Source: Erysipelothrix tonsillarum DSM 14972
GTDB lineage: Bacteria > Bacillota_I > Bacilli_A > Erysipelotrichales > Erysipelotrichaceae
Assembly: GCF_000373785.1 (NCBI RefSeq)
Contig: NZ_KB892379.1
Coordinates: 273,916-337,915, forward strand
Direction: 5' to 3'
Length of the DNA: 64,000 bases
The number at the start of each line of letters is the position of its first letter. Within the stretch, counting starts at the first letter, position 1. The notes below the pieces were generated by a model. It did no database searches and was not told the origin of the DNA. It worked only from the letters and a program-made list of their open reading frames with translations. Shown here one piece after another: positions 1-7,492 of the stretch. Position numbers and translations under genes: made by a program.

Positions 1-56
1 GCAGACGTTAAGCCTTCCGCAAAACGTCCGTGTCCTGTTACGACAATACCGATCAT
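1..56 (-). CDS. PTS mannose-family EIIA component, N-terminal end only (partial)
   Basis: The minus strand reads MIGIVVTGHGRFAEGLTSA from an ATG at 56 and runs off the left edge. This is the usual opening of mannose-family EIIA proteins: a beta strand followed by GHG, where the His is the phosphorylated residue. Such EIIA proteins carry phosphate from HPr to EIIB in sugar uptake. The start follows the stop of the SIS-domain gene with no gap, so the two are co-transcribed. Only about 18 codons are visible, so the sugar cannot be named. Confidence 0.75.
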   Translation of the reverse strand, partial: MIGIVVTGHGRFAEGLTS

Positions 57-1232
57 CTATTTTTCCTCCTCGTGGGAATATGGATAAATAATAACACCTT
101 GTACTACACGGTTTACAAGTCCTGATGGCCATGGATTATCTGGCGATTTTGCTAAATCAAGTGATTTGTAAAGGGAAAGTACCTGTGCATACATAACCAT
201 ATTGAGTCCAACTAAATCTCTGTTTGTAGCTTCATTATAGTTAATTACGACATAAACATCAACGAGTGCACGAATTTCATCATCATTCATAGTATCCACA
301 ACCATGATTTGATTGCCATTACGTTGTGGGCTCATTTCTTTAATAATATCTTTTTGATATTGGCGTGTATATGGATCTTCTTTCATATAGACCACAGTAA
401 GTGTGGTGCTGTTTACGATTGATTTAGGTCCATGACGGAAACCAAGTGGTGAGTTATGCATTGTTACAACTTCACCTGCAGTAAGTTCAAGCATTTTTAA
501 TGCAGACTCTTGAGCAAAACCGTTTTGATCGGCATCACCAAGATAAACAATACGATCAAATTTAAAGTTTTCGACAAGTTCCATCGCAACTTTATAGCCT
601 TCTTCGTTGAATGCTTGACCGACACGGATAATATCTTGAATGGATGGATAAAGTGCTTCTAAATGGTCGGTATTGAAAGCAAGGAATGCAGCTAAGAACA
701 TATTTGAGAAACTACTTGTCATCGCAAAGGATAAATCGTTTGTTTCTTTTGGAAGTTTGATTGAGTAAATGTTTTCATCTTCACGCAATGCAAGTTTTCC
801 TTCGTGGTTACAGGTAATAACTAAGTGTTTCGCACCTTTATTTATTTCATTTACCACATCAACTGCAGCAATAGATTCAGGTGAATTCCCTGAACGACCA
901 AAGGATACAAGGAGTGTTGGTTTTACAGGGTCGATAAAGAGTGCAGGGGTAGCGACGATATCTGTAGTCGCAATGGATTTAAAATTTGAATTAAATTCTT
1001 TTACGAGTACAGGGGCGAGGGCATTCCCGACAAATTCACTGGTACCTGCTCCGGTAAAGATTACATCGTATTCTTTTTCATTGATGATTTGATTTACAAA
1101 GTCTTGGATTTCTTGACGACGTTCCAAAACAATGTGGTACGTTTTATCCCACGTTTGAGGTTGTTGGTGGATTTCATTTGCCGTATCAAAGGCTTTGAGA
1201 TCTTTCCAAGTTTGTTCGTTGTTATTAAACAT
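57..1232 (-). CDS. SIS-domain sugar-phosphate isomerase/deaminase (AgaS-like)
   Basis: This 391-residue cytoplasmic protein has two SIS (sugar isomerase) domains, roughly residues 40-180 and 215-365. The first has the phosphosugar-binding stretches FTGAGTSEF near residue 60 and SFGRSGNSPES near residue 110. The length and the two-domain form fit the AgaS family of ketose/aldose isomerases or amino-sugar-phosphate deaminases. It directly precedes a mannose-family PTS EIIA gene, which suggests it processes the imported phosphosugar, probably an amino sugar. The ATG at 1232 follows an AGGAGA-like site. The substrate is inferred from context only; a glutamine-dependent GlmS is excluded because no glutaminase domain is present. 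Confidence 0.85.
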   Translation of the reverse strand: MFNNNEQTWKDLKAFDTANEIHQQPQTWDKTYHIVLERRQEIQDFVNQIINEKEYDVIFTGAGTSEFVGNALAPVLVKEFNSNFKSIATTDIVATPALFIDPVKPTLLVSFGRSGNSPESIAAVDVVNEINKGAKHLVITCNHEGKLALREDENIYSIKLPKETNDLSFAMTSSFSNMFLAAFLAFNTDHLEALYPSIQDIIRVGQAFNEEGYKVAMELVENFKFDRIVYLGDADQNGFAQESALKMLELTAGEVVTMHNSPLGFRHGPKSIVNSTTLTVVYMKEDPYTRQYQKDIIKEMSPQRNGNQIMVVDTMNDDEIRALVDVYVVINYNEATNRDLVGLNMVMYAQVLSLYKSLDLAKSPDNPWPSGLVNRVVQGVIIYPYSHEEEK

Positions 1233-1384
1233 AAATATATGTCTCCTATCTATCGTTGTTCAATGTCATTATAGGGAAGGGGTGAAGGGACCTCAACCAA
1301 ATTGGTTAAAGATACAAAAACCTCGTTAAAAAAGACAAGTGATTATGAGATATGGTACAGTACAATAAAGAAAAGGAGTCAACT

Positions 1385-1846
1385 ATGAAAGCAGAAACAA
1401 CGAACACTTTTACTGATTTTTTGACACGTAAAGTTTATACCGTACCTAAAGGTCAAGAAAAAACCATGCTTTTTTATCGTAATCGCTATGTGATTGCCAT
1501 TATGTTAGGAATACTGTTGGTGAGTTTTAATGTTCCGACATCATTCAGTGCGTGCTTATCACTTGGATTTGCTCTCTTGGGAGAATTTCGATATCGTTTT
1601 GTATTTCTTAAAAAATGCAAACCGGTACCGATAGCACAAATAAAACAGAAAGATATCGCTGCCTCGAGTTTACTGCTCAACAGTGGCCTTTACTGTCTTC
1701 TGGGAATCTTATTGATTTACCTCGCGGTAATGGAACCCAGTGTTGAAACCTACCAGTGGTTTTTAGGAGCCTTGGGTGGCATTGGTGTTATCGTAGGAGT
1801 TATTTATCTTATTCAATTTATTTCACAACGACGCGATCAAATTTAA
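1385..1846 (+). CDS. Small membrane protein of unknown function
   Basis: A 153-residue protein with four likely membrane segments in two pairs (about residues 36-52 and 56-75, then 98-117 and 125-145). They are separated by a basic loop containing FLKKCKPVP. I chose the ATG at 1385 because AAAGGAG lies 7-8 bases upstream; an in-frame ATG at 1352 has no such site. It stands alone, divergent from the SIS gene and closed by a hairpin terminator. I do not recognise the family. Confidence 0.7.
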   Translation: MKAETTNTFTDFLTRKVYTVPKGQEKTMLFYRNRYVIAIMLGILLVSFNVPTSFSACLSLGFALLGEFRYRFVFLKKCKPVPIAQIKQKDIAASSLLLNSGLYCLLGILLIYLAVMEPSVETYQWFLGALGGIGVIVGVIYLIQFISQRRDQI

Positions 1847-1868
1847 AGGTGCTTTGCACCTTTTTCTT
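1846..1868 (+). terminator. Intrinsic terminator
   Basis: A perfect stem AAGGTGC/GCACCTT with a three-base loop, followed by a T-rich tail, directly overlaps the end of the preceding small membrane protein gene. Confidence 0.75.
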
Positions 1869-1960
1869 ATGAATTATCTATGAAAATAAGACAGTTAAAT
1901 TAAGGGCTTTCCGGCTTTGTGCTAAGATAGAAGGTGTAAAGAACATCAAGGAGGTATTGT

Positions 1961-2479
1961 ATGCAAAATATGATTGAAGAATATCGACTTAAAACAAAAG
2001 GAAATCTCGGAAATATGGTGTTTAAATGGGGTCCAATGGTACTCTTGGTTGGGCTGGTCGTGTTGCTTGTTTTAATTCAAGTAACATTTGGGAATATTTT
2101 TAAATCAATGGAACAACTGGATCTCTTAGCAGCGAATGTGATGAAAATTAAAGTAATGGTAAGCATCTTGCTTGTTGTCTCGGTAATCGTTGGTTTATTA
2201 ATGCTTTGGGATTATGTGGCAATGGCTGAAAAACGCGGCTATATAAATCGTGTTTACAGTTTAATTGGTGTTGTTTTTTTCTTTATGACGCTTGTTAATG
2301 TTAATAAAATAATTAAAATCAGTGCAGTGATTGATGCGGTCAAACCATCTCATTCCGTTTATCGAATTATTGCATGGGGAGTTATTGGAGTTATTGGATT
2401 AATTCTTGGTGCTGTTCATGCTTTTAAACAGGATACTCGAATTGTTTTAGAAAGTGAGGTGGAGTATCGTGCTCGATGA
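1961..2479 (+). CDS. Membrane protein of unknown function, first gene of an envelope cassette
   Basis: A 172-residue protein with four predicted membrane helices, at about residues 22-46, 62-84, 98-115 and 131-149. The N-terminus is short and cytoplasmic-looking; the C-terminus is short and charged. The ATG follows AAGGAGG with good spacing. The end overlaps the proposed GTG start of the next gene, so the two are probably translationally coupled, and a third gene follows six bases later. No family is recognised. The topology could suit a small subunit or partner of the surface protein encoded at 3164. Confidence 0.7.
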   Translation: MQNMIEEYRLKTKGNLGNMVFKWGPMVLLVGLVVLLVLIQVTFGNIFKSMEQLDLLAANVMKIKVMVSILLVVSVIVGLLMLWDYVAMAEKRGYINRVYSLIGVVFFFMTLVNVNKIIKISAVIDAVKPSHSVYRIIAWGVIGVIGLILGAVHAFKQDTRIVLESEVEYRAR

Positions 2480-3152
2480 TAATCAATTAGAACGGCTTAA
2501 TATAGCGGGTGTAGTAGATTTGGATGATGCGTTGGCGCGCGTGCGTCGTGATATTAAACCCAAATTATCTCCGCAAAAATATGCTCGGGTTGTGGCCTCT
2601 GTTGCCAATCATTATGCAGAAATAAGTGATGTTACCCAGCAAACCACAGTCATCAGCGAACCTGAGCCACCTATCGCAGAAGAAAAGCAATCGGAAGCAG
2701 ATTCACAAGCTGGATTTAGTACACGGTTTTTTGCTTCTTTATTAACGGGACTTTCCGTAGTGAGTTTGATTGTGGTTATGCTCAGCAATCATAGCTTTGG
2801 TCAAATGGTTAGTATGTTTGATCAGGGAACGCCCTTGGTTTGGATAATTCTCAGTGTCTTGTTATTTGTATCAATGCTTGTAATTCGCATGATTGAACGC
2901 AATGAAAACGAACATGCTAAGTATTACTTAAGTCGGAAACTTGTTTTATGGATGAGTTCCCTGGGTTTGCTGAATGCAGCAATGGGCATCTTTGTAATGG
3001 CAAGTTCTAATAAATTTAATCTTGTTTTAAAACTGATGTTTTCGCTCGTACTGGGGAAAATTACCGTTGTGCTCTGTTTGTTGACGGTGATTGCATTCAT
3101 CGTGGTGTTGATTAAACACGATGAATTGGTTCTTGTGAAAGTACAACCTTAG
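2469..3152 (+). CDS. Membrane protein of unknown function with cytoplasmic N-terminal domain
   Basis: From a GTG at 2469 this encodes 227 residues. About 85 soluble residues, containing LDDALARVRRDIKPKLS, are followed by an acidic linker and four hydrophobic helices in the second half. I prefer the GTG because GAGGTGGAG lies just upstream; an in-frame ATG at 2454 lacks a site and would lengthen the overlap with the previous gene. It lies between another membrane protein gene and a single-pass envelope protein gene with almost no spacing, so the three likely act together. Function is unknown. Confidence 0.7.
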   Translation: MLDDNQLERLNIAGVVDLDDALARVRRDIKPKLSPQKYARVVASVANHYAEISDVTQQTTVISEPEPPIAEEKQSEADSQAGFSTRFFASLLTGLSVVSLIVVMLSNHSFGQMVSMFDQGTPLVWIILSVLLFVSMLVIRMIERNENEHAKYYLSRKLVLWMSSLGLLNAAMGIFVMASSNKFNLVLKLMFSLVLGKITVVLCLLTVIAFIVVLIKHDELVLVKVQP

Positions 3153-3163
3153 GAGGTATGAAT

Positions 3164-4564
3164 ATGGATGATAAAAACAAATTAGATGATATTCTTGATG
3201 AGGTCGATGCTAAAGCAGCAGAGCTAGAAGCTGAAGCGAAACGCCTTGAGGCGCTTGAAGAAGCTAAAAATGAAGGAAATCAAAATGATGCAATCCAAGA
3301 ATCCGTTGAAGACTTAGATGATATTTTAGATGAGTTGGATCAAATGCCTGATGACATGATTGAAGCTGAAGCGGAAACGGTATATGTCATTGAAGACGAT
3401 GAACCTGAAACCGATGTAATCGAAGAAACGATCATTAAAAAAGAAAAAGTAAAGCATACGCAAAAACGTTCGGACAAGCACGGAAAGACGAAGCATAAGA
3501 AGTCAAAGAACAAGCGAAAGGGCATCATCGCCTTAGTCATCTTGGTACTGCTTTGTGTGGGCGGATTCGCTGTGTGGAAACTGAAATTTAGTGGACAGCC
3601 CCTAAATGCCTTTAAACATATAGAGGTTACTTTTGAGGGGGTAGATACTAAAGGGACGGCTGCATTTGAAGTTGATTTGGAAACTGTAAAACAAAAAGAC
3701 GAGAAGGAAATTTTAGAAACCTTAACGTATACACTCGAACCGGATGAAGGGTTATCGAATGGTGACAAAGTAAAACTTGTTGCAGAAAAATCTGACGAAA
3801 CCGATCAACTTTTAAAAACTAAAAAGTATCGCTTCGATACATTAGAGAAAGAAATCGTTGTGAAGGGTTTATATGATTCTGAAAGCTTTAGTATTTTTGA
3901 TCAATTCAGTATTAGCTTTGCCGGTGTTGATGGTGATGGAACGGTTTCATATGAATCCGCAATGGATGTGGAAGCAGATTATCTCCAAACCATAGTAGAA
4001 GGAACGACCCTAACTTTCTCTAAAGATAAAAATTTAATGAATGGTGATGAGCTTACGGTTAAGGCAAGTTTTAATAAAGATGCTATGGCGGCAATGAATC
4101 AAAATAAAGTTAAGATTGCCGAAGAGCAAACAACGGTGACAGTTGAAGGCTTGAGTAATATCTACGCCTCGATGGATGATGTAAAAGAATACAAAGAGCT
4201 CCAAAATCAAGCATTAACAAAAATTAAAGCTGATTATGCCAAACACCCAGACACCTATACGAATTTCAAATTAGAATATGCGTGTTACACAGCAGAACCG
4301 CAAAATAATGTGAATGCAGTGGATCACTTTGAGAAACATCCTTATTCCAATGGGAGTTTGATGTTTATTTATAGTTTTGATCGTGTGCGTGGTAATGATG
4401 TTGCGCGATTCGCCGATAATTATGGTTATACAAATATGATTTTAAGTGAAGGAAACCTTGATCGCAGTGCCATGCTTCTTATGTCTCCATATCAAGATGG
4501 GGCAACAGTTGAAAAAGTATTGAATGAATTAAGAAGTAATAACTTTGCTTGCGAGGCGCAATAA
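3164..4564 (+). CDS. Single-pass envelope protein with acidic cytoplasmic coil and duplicated extracytoplasmic domain
   Basis: From the ATG at 3164 this encodes 466 residues. Residues 1-85 are strongly acidic, include an Ala/Glu-rich coil, and carry the same motif twice: LDDILDEVD at 7-15 and LDDILDELD at 51-59. A very basic Lys/His stretch (about 95-118) comes just before one membrane helix (about 119-140). Outside, two similar domains follow, each with FxGVDxxGT near its start and NGDxxxVxA near its middle, then a C-terminal domain of about 130 residues. The layout resembles TcaA/YvbJ-type proteins but lacks their zinc ribbon. The ATG at 3158 sits too close to AGGAGG, so 3164 is preferred. 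Function unknown. Confidence 0.75.
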   Translation: MDDKNKLDDILDEVDAKAAELEAEAKRLEALEEAKNEGNQNDAIQESVEDLDDILDELDQMPDDMIEAEAETVYVIEDDEPETDVIEETIIKKEKVKHTQKRSDKHGKTKHKKSKNKRKGIIALVILVLLCVGGFAVWKLKFSGQPLNAFKHIEVTFEGVDTKGTAAFEVDLETVKQKDEKEILETLTYTLEPDEGLSNGDKVKLVAEKSDETDQLLKTKKYRFDTLEKEIVVKGLYDSESFSIFDQFSISFAGVDGDGTVSYESAMDVEADYLQTIVEGTTLTFSKDKNLMNGDELTVKASFNKDAMAAMNQNKVKIAEEQTTVTVEGLSNIYASMDDVKEYKELQNQALTKIKADYAKHPDTYTNFKLEYACYTAEPQNNVNAVDHFEKHPYSNGSLMFIYSFDRVRGNDVARFADNYGYTNMILSEGNLDRSAMLLMSPYQDGATVEKVLNELRSNNFACEAQ

Positions 4565-4580
4565 CTTGAGCAGGTCTATG

Positions 4581-4620
4581 AAAAGCAGAAACCGCGTATA
4601 GGGTTCTGCTTTTTCTTTTT
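4581..4620 (+). terminator. Intrinsic terminator of the envelope cassette
   Basis: Inverted repeat AAAAGCAGAA/TTCTGCTTTT with a T-rich tail, 17 bases after the stop of the 466-residue envelope protein. Confidence 0.8.
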
Positions 4621-4722
4621 ACTATAACTTCTTTTAGATTGAATACTTGTTTGCAAGGCGGGTGCTGAGCCGTGCCATGTAACCTTAATTATACAAAATA
4701 AACAGGATTAAAGGCTCCTTAG

Positions 4723-4760
4723 TGTAAGCGCTTGCTATCTATGTGATAATTGTGTATAAT
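4723..4760 (+). promoter_or_regulatory. Sigma-A promoter with overlapping cre-like site
   Basis: TTGCTA at 4732-4737 and TATAAT at 4755-4760 are spaced by 17 bases. TGTAAGCGCTTGCT at 4723-4736 fits the loose CcpA operator pattern TGNAANCGNWNNCW and overlaps the -35 box. This suggests carbon-catabolite control of the membrane protein gene at 4803. The operator role is inferred. Confidence 0.6.
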
Positions 4761-4802
4761 TTGTGTAGAGAGCCAAACAAGCATGTAGTTAGGGGGATTT
4801 TT

Positions 4803-5147
4803 ATGAAGAACTATTATGCTGTGTTTATTGCATTTACGCTCATTGTTCTAACGAGAACCGTGATTCAACCAGACTTACTCCTAACCCTAAGTGGTGTAGT
4901 GACATTTCTTGTGATTATCGTATTTGCAGGAACACAAATATTTAATTTAAAGCATGAGGTAAGAGATGAAAAACTTCTCTATCTTAACGCTGTATTAAAT
5001 GTATTTGCAGCTTTCTTATATTACAACAATGTTTATAAAGTAATAACATTAACGGCATATGATTCGCTGTTATTCGGGTTAACAAGCGTTCTTGCATTCA
5101 TAGCGCCATTGTTACTGTTTCTTGCTCGTGATACCTATCACTCGTGA
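4803..5147 (+). CDS. Small four-helix membrane protein of unknown function
   Basis: A 114-residue, almost wholly hydrophobic protein with four predicted membrane segments. I chose the ATG at 4803 because AGGGGGA lies just upstream; an earlier in-frame ATG at 4743 falls inside the promoter. It has a clear sigma-A promoter and its own terminator, so it is a single-gene unit. No family recognised. A cre-like sequence on the -35 box suggests repression when preferred sugars are present. Confidence 0.65.
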   Translation: MKNYYAVFIAFTLIVLTRTVIQPDLLLTLSGVVTFLVIIVFAGTQIFNLKHEVRDEKLLYLNAVLNVFAAFLYYNNVYKVITLTAYDSLLFGLTSVLAFIAPLLLFLARDTYHS

Positions 5148-5177
5148 GTGCTTTATACATAATCGTAATTGCTTGTG

Positions 5178-5210
5178 AAAATATAACCAGTGCCAGGTTA
5201 TATTTTTTTT
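5178..5210 (+). terminator. Intrinsic terminator
   Basis: Stem AAAATATAACC/GGTTATATTTT with a seven-base loop and a run of T, after the small membrane protein gene and before the riboswitch promoter. Confidence 0.8.
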
Positions 5211-5219
5211 GCCTTTTGA

Positions 5220-5247
5220 TTGCATATATGAGGAGGTTTAGTATAAT
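5220..5247 (+). promoter_or_regulatory. Promoter of the thiamine-precursor transport operon
   Basis: TTGCAT at 5220-5225 and a perfect TATAAT at 5242-5247 are separated by 16 bases. The start of transcription would fall near 5254, about 30 bases before the TPP aptamer. Confidence 0.6.
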
Positions 5248-5284
5248 GGGGTTAGTTTCTGATGGAGACTAAGAAAATTGAATT

Positions 5285-5391
5285 CATACAAGGGGTGCTC
5301 GTATTTCGGGCTGAGACTAAACGGTTACGTTTTAAACTCTAAGCATAATGCTTAATACCTGATCCAGGTAATACTGGCGGAGGGATGTATC
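5285..5391 (+). ncRNA. TPP riboswitch (THI element)
   Basis: The conserved aptamer blocks occur in order: GGGGTGC near 5292, GGGCTGAGA near 5308, ACCTGATCCAGGTAATACTGG near 5357-5377, then AGGGA near 5381. A short closing helix is possible between ATACA (5286-5290) and TGTAT (5386-5390). This class binds thiamine pyrophosphate and turns off thiamine biosynthesis or transport genes. Downstream is a strong terminator just before the first gene, so control is probably by transcription termination. Confidence 0.95.
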
Positions 5392-5422
5392 AATCGCATA
5401 CTTTTTTTGAGTAAACGTGTAT

Positions 5423-5455
5423 ACCTCTTTTCGTACGAGAAGAGGTTTTTTATAT
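5423..5455 (+). terminator. Riboswitch-controlled terminator
   Basis: A 12-base-pair stem from ACCTCTTTTCGT to ACGAGAAGAGGT, with one G-U pair and almost no loop, is followed by TTTTTTAT. It lies between the TPP aptamer and the AAGGAGG ribosome site of the first gene, the expected place for the expression platform. Confidence 0.85.
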
Positions 5456-5470
5456 TATAAGGAGGTTCTT

Positions 5471-5767
5471 ATGAACGCAAGTGTCGCAATTCAAGTTTTA
5501 CCCAAAACTACATCAAACGAAGAGACAATTCGTATTGTTGATGAAGTTATCGCTTATATTAAACAAACAGGATTAAATTATGTTGTCGGTCCGTTTGAAA
5601 CATCAATTGAAGGGGATTATGATGAACTGATGGACGTTGTGAAACAATGTCAGTTGATTGCTGTGAAGGCAGGAGCAGACAAGGTTTCTGCCTATGTAAA
5701 GATTTCATATGCACCGACAGCGCATATCTTAACAATCGATGAAAAAATTACCAAACATCAAAAATAA
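5471..5767 (+). CDS. Thiamine-binding protein of the YkoF/MTH1187 family (DUF77)
   Basis: A 98-residue cytoplasmic protein opening MNASVAIQVLPKT and containing GPFETSIEGDYDEL near residue 38. These match the small ferredoxin-like DUF77/thiamine-binding family that includes YkoF. The ATG at 5471 has AAGGAGG seven bases upstream; the earlier ATG at 5417 would lie in the terminator hairpin. Being first behind a TPP riboswitch and ahead of a ThiXYZ transporter supports a role in binding thiamine or its pyrimidine moiety. It is a single-domain form, unlike the duplicated YkoF of Bacillus. The gene overlaps the permease by 29 bases. Confidence 0.85.
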   Translation: MNASVAIQVLPKTTSNEETIRIVDEVIAYIKQTGLNYVVGPFETSIEGDYDELMDVVKQCQLIAVKAGADKVSAYVKISYAPTAHILTIDEKITKHQK

Positions 5768-6527
5768 ATTGTTGTCGGTATCCGCAATCTTGGGATTGCT
5801 GATTCTATGGCAAGGACTCTCGTCACTGGGAATTATTCCACGTTTTATGTTGCCGGCTCCCAGTGATGTCGTCAATGCCTTTATTAATGATTTTAGTTTA
5901 CTCATGTATCATGCGAAAACAACACTCTTAGAAGCTTTTTTAGGATTAACATTTGGAATTTTGTTGGGTTTTATTTTTGCGGTGATTATGGATCATGTAC
6001 CCTGGTTCCATAAAATGTTCTATCCGCTCATTATTTTAACGCAAACAGTTCCGACCGTCGCTTTAGCACCTCTTTTGGTGTTATGGATGGGTTATGGCTT
6101 ATTACCCAAAATTACGTTGATTATCTTAACGTCGTTTTTCCCCATTACAATGGGGTGTATGAATGGATTTCAATCCTGTGATCGGGATGCATTGAACTTA
6201 ATGAAATCCATGGGCGCAAATACGTATCAAACCTTTCGACATATTAAATTTCCACATGCCTTACCCTACTTTTTTTCCAGCTTGAAAATTTCGGTTTCTT
6301 ATTCTCTAATAGGTGCCGTGATTGCCGAGTGGTTAGGTGGTTACAGTGGATTAGGGGTTTATATGACCCGAGTTCGTAAGTCGTATTCATTTGATAAGAT
6401 GTTTGCCGTAATTTTCTTTATTTCTTTTTTAAGTCTGGTTTTAATGGGATTGGTTTCGTGGTTACAGAAACGCACCCAACCATGGCTTTATGCGGAAACG
6501 ACACAAAGAGATGGAGCAAACAATTAA
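5739..6527 (+). CDS. thiX: ABC transporter permease for a thiamine precursor (ThiX-type)
   Basis: A 262-residue membrane protein of the SsuC/TauC-like permease fold. It has about six helices and the EAA-type loop around MKSMGANTYQTFRHIKFPHALP (near residues 152-173), which contacts the ATPase. It overlaps the upstream thiamine-binding gene, and its TAA shares bases with the ATG of the next gene. With the NMT1/THI5-like binding protein and the ATPase it forms a complete importer. Riboswitch control and the binding-protein family point to hydroxymethylpyrimidine or a formylated relative as substrate; that part is inferred. Confidence 0.88.
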   Translation: MKKLPNIKNKLLSVSAILGLLILWQGLSSLGIIPRFMLPAPSDVVNAFINDFSLLMYHAKTTLLEAFLGLTFGILLGFIFAVIMDHVPWFHKMFYPLIILTQTVPTVALAPLLVLWMGYGLLPKITLIILTSFFPITMGCMNGFQSCDRDALNLMKSMGANTYQTFRHIKFPHALPYFFSSLKISVSYSLIGAVIAEWLGGYSGLGVYMTRVRKSYSFDKMFAVIFFISFLSLVLMGLVSWLQKRTQPWLYAETTQRDGANN

Positions 6528-7492
6528 TGAAGAAAAATATTATGGGAATGTTGGTGTTCGGGTTGATTTTAACGGGGTGTGGATCGAAGACATCCAAACC
6601 GATACGCATTGTTTTAGACTGGACCCCCAATACCAATCATACTGGTTTATATGTTGCCCAAGAAAAAGGTTTTTTCAAGGCACAAGGCCTTGAAGTTGAG
6701 ATTGTGCAACCGCCAGAAGGGTCGACAACGGCCTTAATTGGAGCGGGTGGTGCGGAGTTTGGTGTTAGTTTCCAAGACACGATGGCGCCAGCCCTTGCAA
6801 GTGATCACCCTCTGCCCGTTACAGCAGTTGCAGCCTTAATTCAACACAATACGTCAGGGATTGTATCACTGAAAGAAAAAGGGATTGATGCCCCACGTAA
6901 ACTGGCGGGACATACCTATGCAACGTGGGATTCCCCAATTGAACAAGCGATCATTCATAAAATTGTGACGGATGACGGTGGCGATTATGATGCAATTAAC
7001 ATGGTTCCCAATACCGTGACGGATGTGGTATCTGCATTGCAAACAAACCTTGATGCAGTATGGATTTTTAAGGGTTGGGACGGAATTGCAATTGAACAAG
7101 CCGGATTGGAAACCAATTTTTTAAACTTTGCCGATTACGGTAGTGAATTGGATTATTATAGTCCAGTTTTGATCGCAAATAATGATTATTTAGAAACACA
7201 TGGGGATGAAGCGCGAAGCGTACTTAAAGCAATTCAAGAAGGGTATGAATATGCCATTGATAAGCCCGATGAAGCAGCCGAAATTCTTGTACGTAATGTG
7301 CCGGAATTGGATTTAGAGTTAATGAAAGCAAGCCAACAATACTTAGCACATGAATATAAAGCTGAGGTGGCACAATGGGGCAGGATTGATAGCGTGCGTT
7401 GGAATAAGTTCTATACGTGGCTGTATGAGCATGAATTAATTGCGATGCCCATTGGTGAAGATGTAGGTTTTACAAATGACTATCTCAATTAA
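6527..7492 (+). CDS. thiY: Substrate-binding lipoprotein, NMT1/THI5-like (ThiY-type)
   Basis: From the ATG at 6527 this encodes 321 residues. A lipoprotein signal ends in LTGC near residue 17, so the mature protein should be anchored by a lipidated Cys on the outer face of the membrane. The mature start IRIVLDWTPNTNHTGLYVA is typical of the NMT1/THI5 group that binds pyrimidine precursors of thiamine. I reject the longer in-frame start at 6458 because it would put 23 residues before the signal peptide and overlap the permease. The start is coupled by TAATG, and the end overlaps the ATPase gene by 17 bases. Confidence 0.9.
   Translation: MKKNIMGMLVFGLILTGCGSKTSKPIRIVLDWTPNTNHTGLYVAQEKGFFKAQGLEVEIVQPPEGSTTALIGAGGAEFGVSFQDTMAPALASDHPLPVTAVAALIQHNTSGIVSLKEKGIDAPRKLAGHTYATWDSPIEQAIIHKIVTDDGGDYDAINMVPNTVTDVVSALQTNLDAVWIFKGWDGIAIEQAGLETNFLNFADYGSELDYYSPVLIANNDYLETHGDEARSVLKAIQEGYEYAIDKPDEAAEILVRNVPELDLELMKASQQYLAHEYKAEVAQWGRIDSVRWNKFYTWLYEHELIAMPIGEDVGFTNDYLN

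Noticed and set aside
6458-6526. Longer N-terminus for the ThiY-type lipoprotein
   Set aside because: It would put 23 polar residues before the lipoprotein signal and lies inside the permease gene.
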